Shown here: positions 5,427 through 5,602 of the stretch, one piece after another | Position numbering within the stretch: position 1 is the first letter of the stretch | Layout of the letters: every line of letters begins with the position of its first letter | NCBI GenBank assembly: GCA_947451445.1 | Contig: CANFZJ010000223.1 | Coordinates: 1-5,602, forward strand | DNA length: 5,602 nt | Source: Comamonadaceae bacterium | Lineage (GTDB): Bacteria > Pseudomonadota > Gammaproteobacteria > Burkholderiales > Burkholderiaceae_C | Reading direction: 5' to 3' | Notes under the pieces: generated by a model | Databases searched by the model: none | Told to the model about the DNA's origin: nothing | What the model saw: the letters and a program-made list of their open reading frames with translations, nothing else | Program-made: the position numbers and the translations under genes

Positions 5427-5602
5427 TGCAAGCTGCCAGCAATGCGGCTTTGGTATCGTGCGAGTACGTGCGCTTGGTGCGTCGCACTGCGTACCTTGAG
5501 ATGTATGAGTCTTGAGCATTGCGTCTACGATGGATTGATGTGGACACAATGTTGCAAGAAAGCGGCCGCCTCAACAAGGTGCCTTCGCTGTGCGCTTACA
5601 CA
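5427..5602. other. Non-coding stretch ending in a second IS66-like terminus
   Basis: No gene is recognised here. Near the window edge, the minus strand from 5599 reads GTAAGCGCACAGCGAAGGCA, matching the repeat at 5426 at 20 of 25 positions and in the same orientation. The sequence just inside it (AGCGGCCGCCTCAACAAGG on the plus strand) also resembles IS66-family ends. The element it belonged to would extend leftwards from 5599, yet only 173 bases separate it from the next end. It is probably the stub of another IS66-family copy. The plus strand has an open stretch across 5427-5517, but it lacks a recognisable start or family match. Confidence 0.5.

Noticed and set aside
5161..5499. Plus-strand open frame of 112 codons as a host gene
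   Set aside because: It runs antisense through tnpA and the IS66 leader and across the inverted repeat at 5426, with no ribosome site or recognisable product.

Overview
The window looks like a betaproteobacterial chromosome, most likely Burkholderiales/Comamonadaceae. This is inferred from high GC, from protein wording, and from the gene arrangement dtd-tyrS facing away from an M23 peptidase gene and anmK; I ran no database search.

Positions 1-1842 hold a minus-strand pair, tyrS (tyrosyl-tRNA synthetase, KMSKS type) followed by dtd (D-aminoacyl-tRNA deacylase). The two fit together: TyrS can mischarge tRNA with D-tyrosine and Dtd hydrolyses that product. The dtd stop codon directly abuts a 140-base element with 27-base imperfect terminal inverted repeats and a hairpin at its centre (1-140).

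Positions 1843-2025 are a divergent promoter region. From there a plus-strand pair runs to 4574: a membrane-anchored M23 (LytM-type) murein endopeptidase of 447 residues from a TTG start, then anmK (anhydro-MurNAc kinase). They act at opposite ends of cell-wall turnover, cutting peptidoglycan in the periplasm and reusing anhydro-MurNAc in the cytoplasm. The gap between them is almost filled by a second inverted repeat whose right arm contains the anmK start codon.

Positions 4575-5602 hold no intact gene. They are insertion-sequence wreckage, read on the minus strand. An IS3-family element keeps only its terminal repeat and the last ~34 residues of its transposase (4609-4753). Directly against it lies a 673-base internally deleted IS66-family element (4754-5426). 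That element has both inverted repeats, a nearly full-length tnpA broken by stops and a frameshift, the first ~37 residues of tnpB, and a direct join to the last ~18 residues of tnpC. A further IS66-like end lies at 5599, in the same orientation as the one at 5426. No target-site duplication matches, so the region has been rearranged.

I found no tRNA, rRNA, CRISPR array or defence system. The least ordinary features are the two palindromic elements placed against gene boundaries and the nested IS relic.
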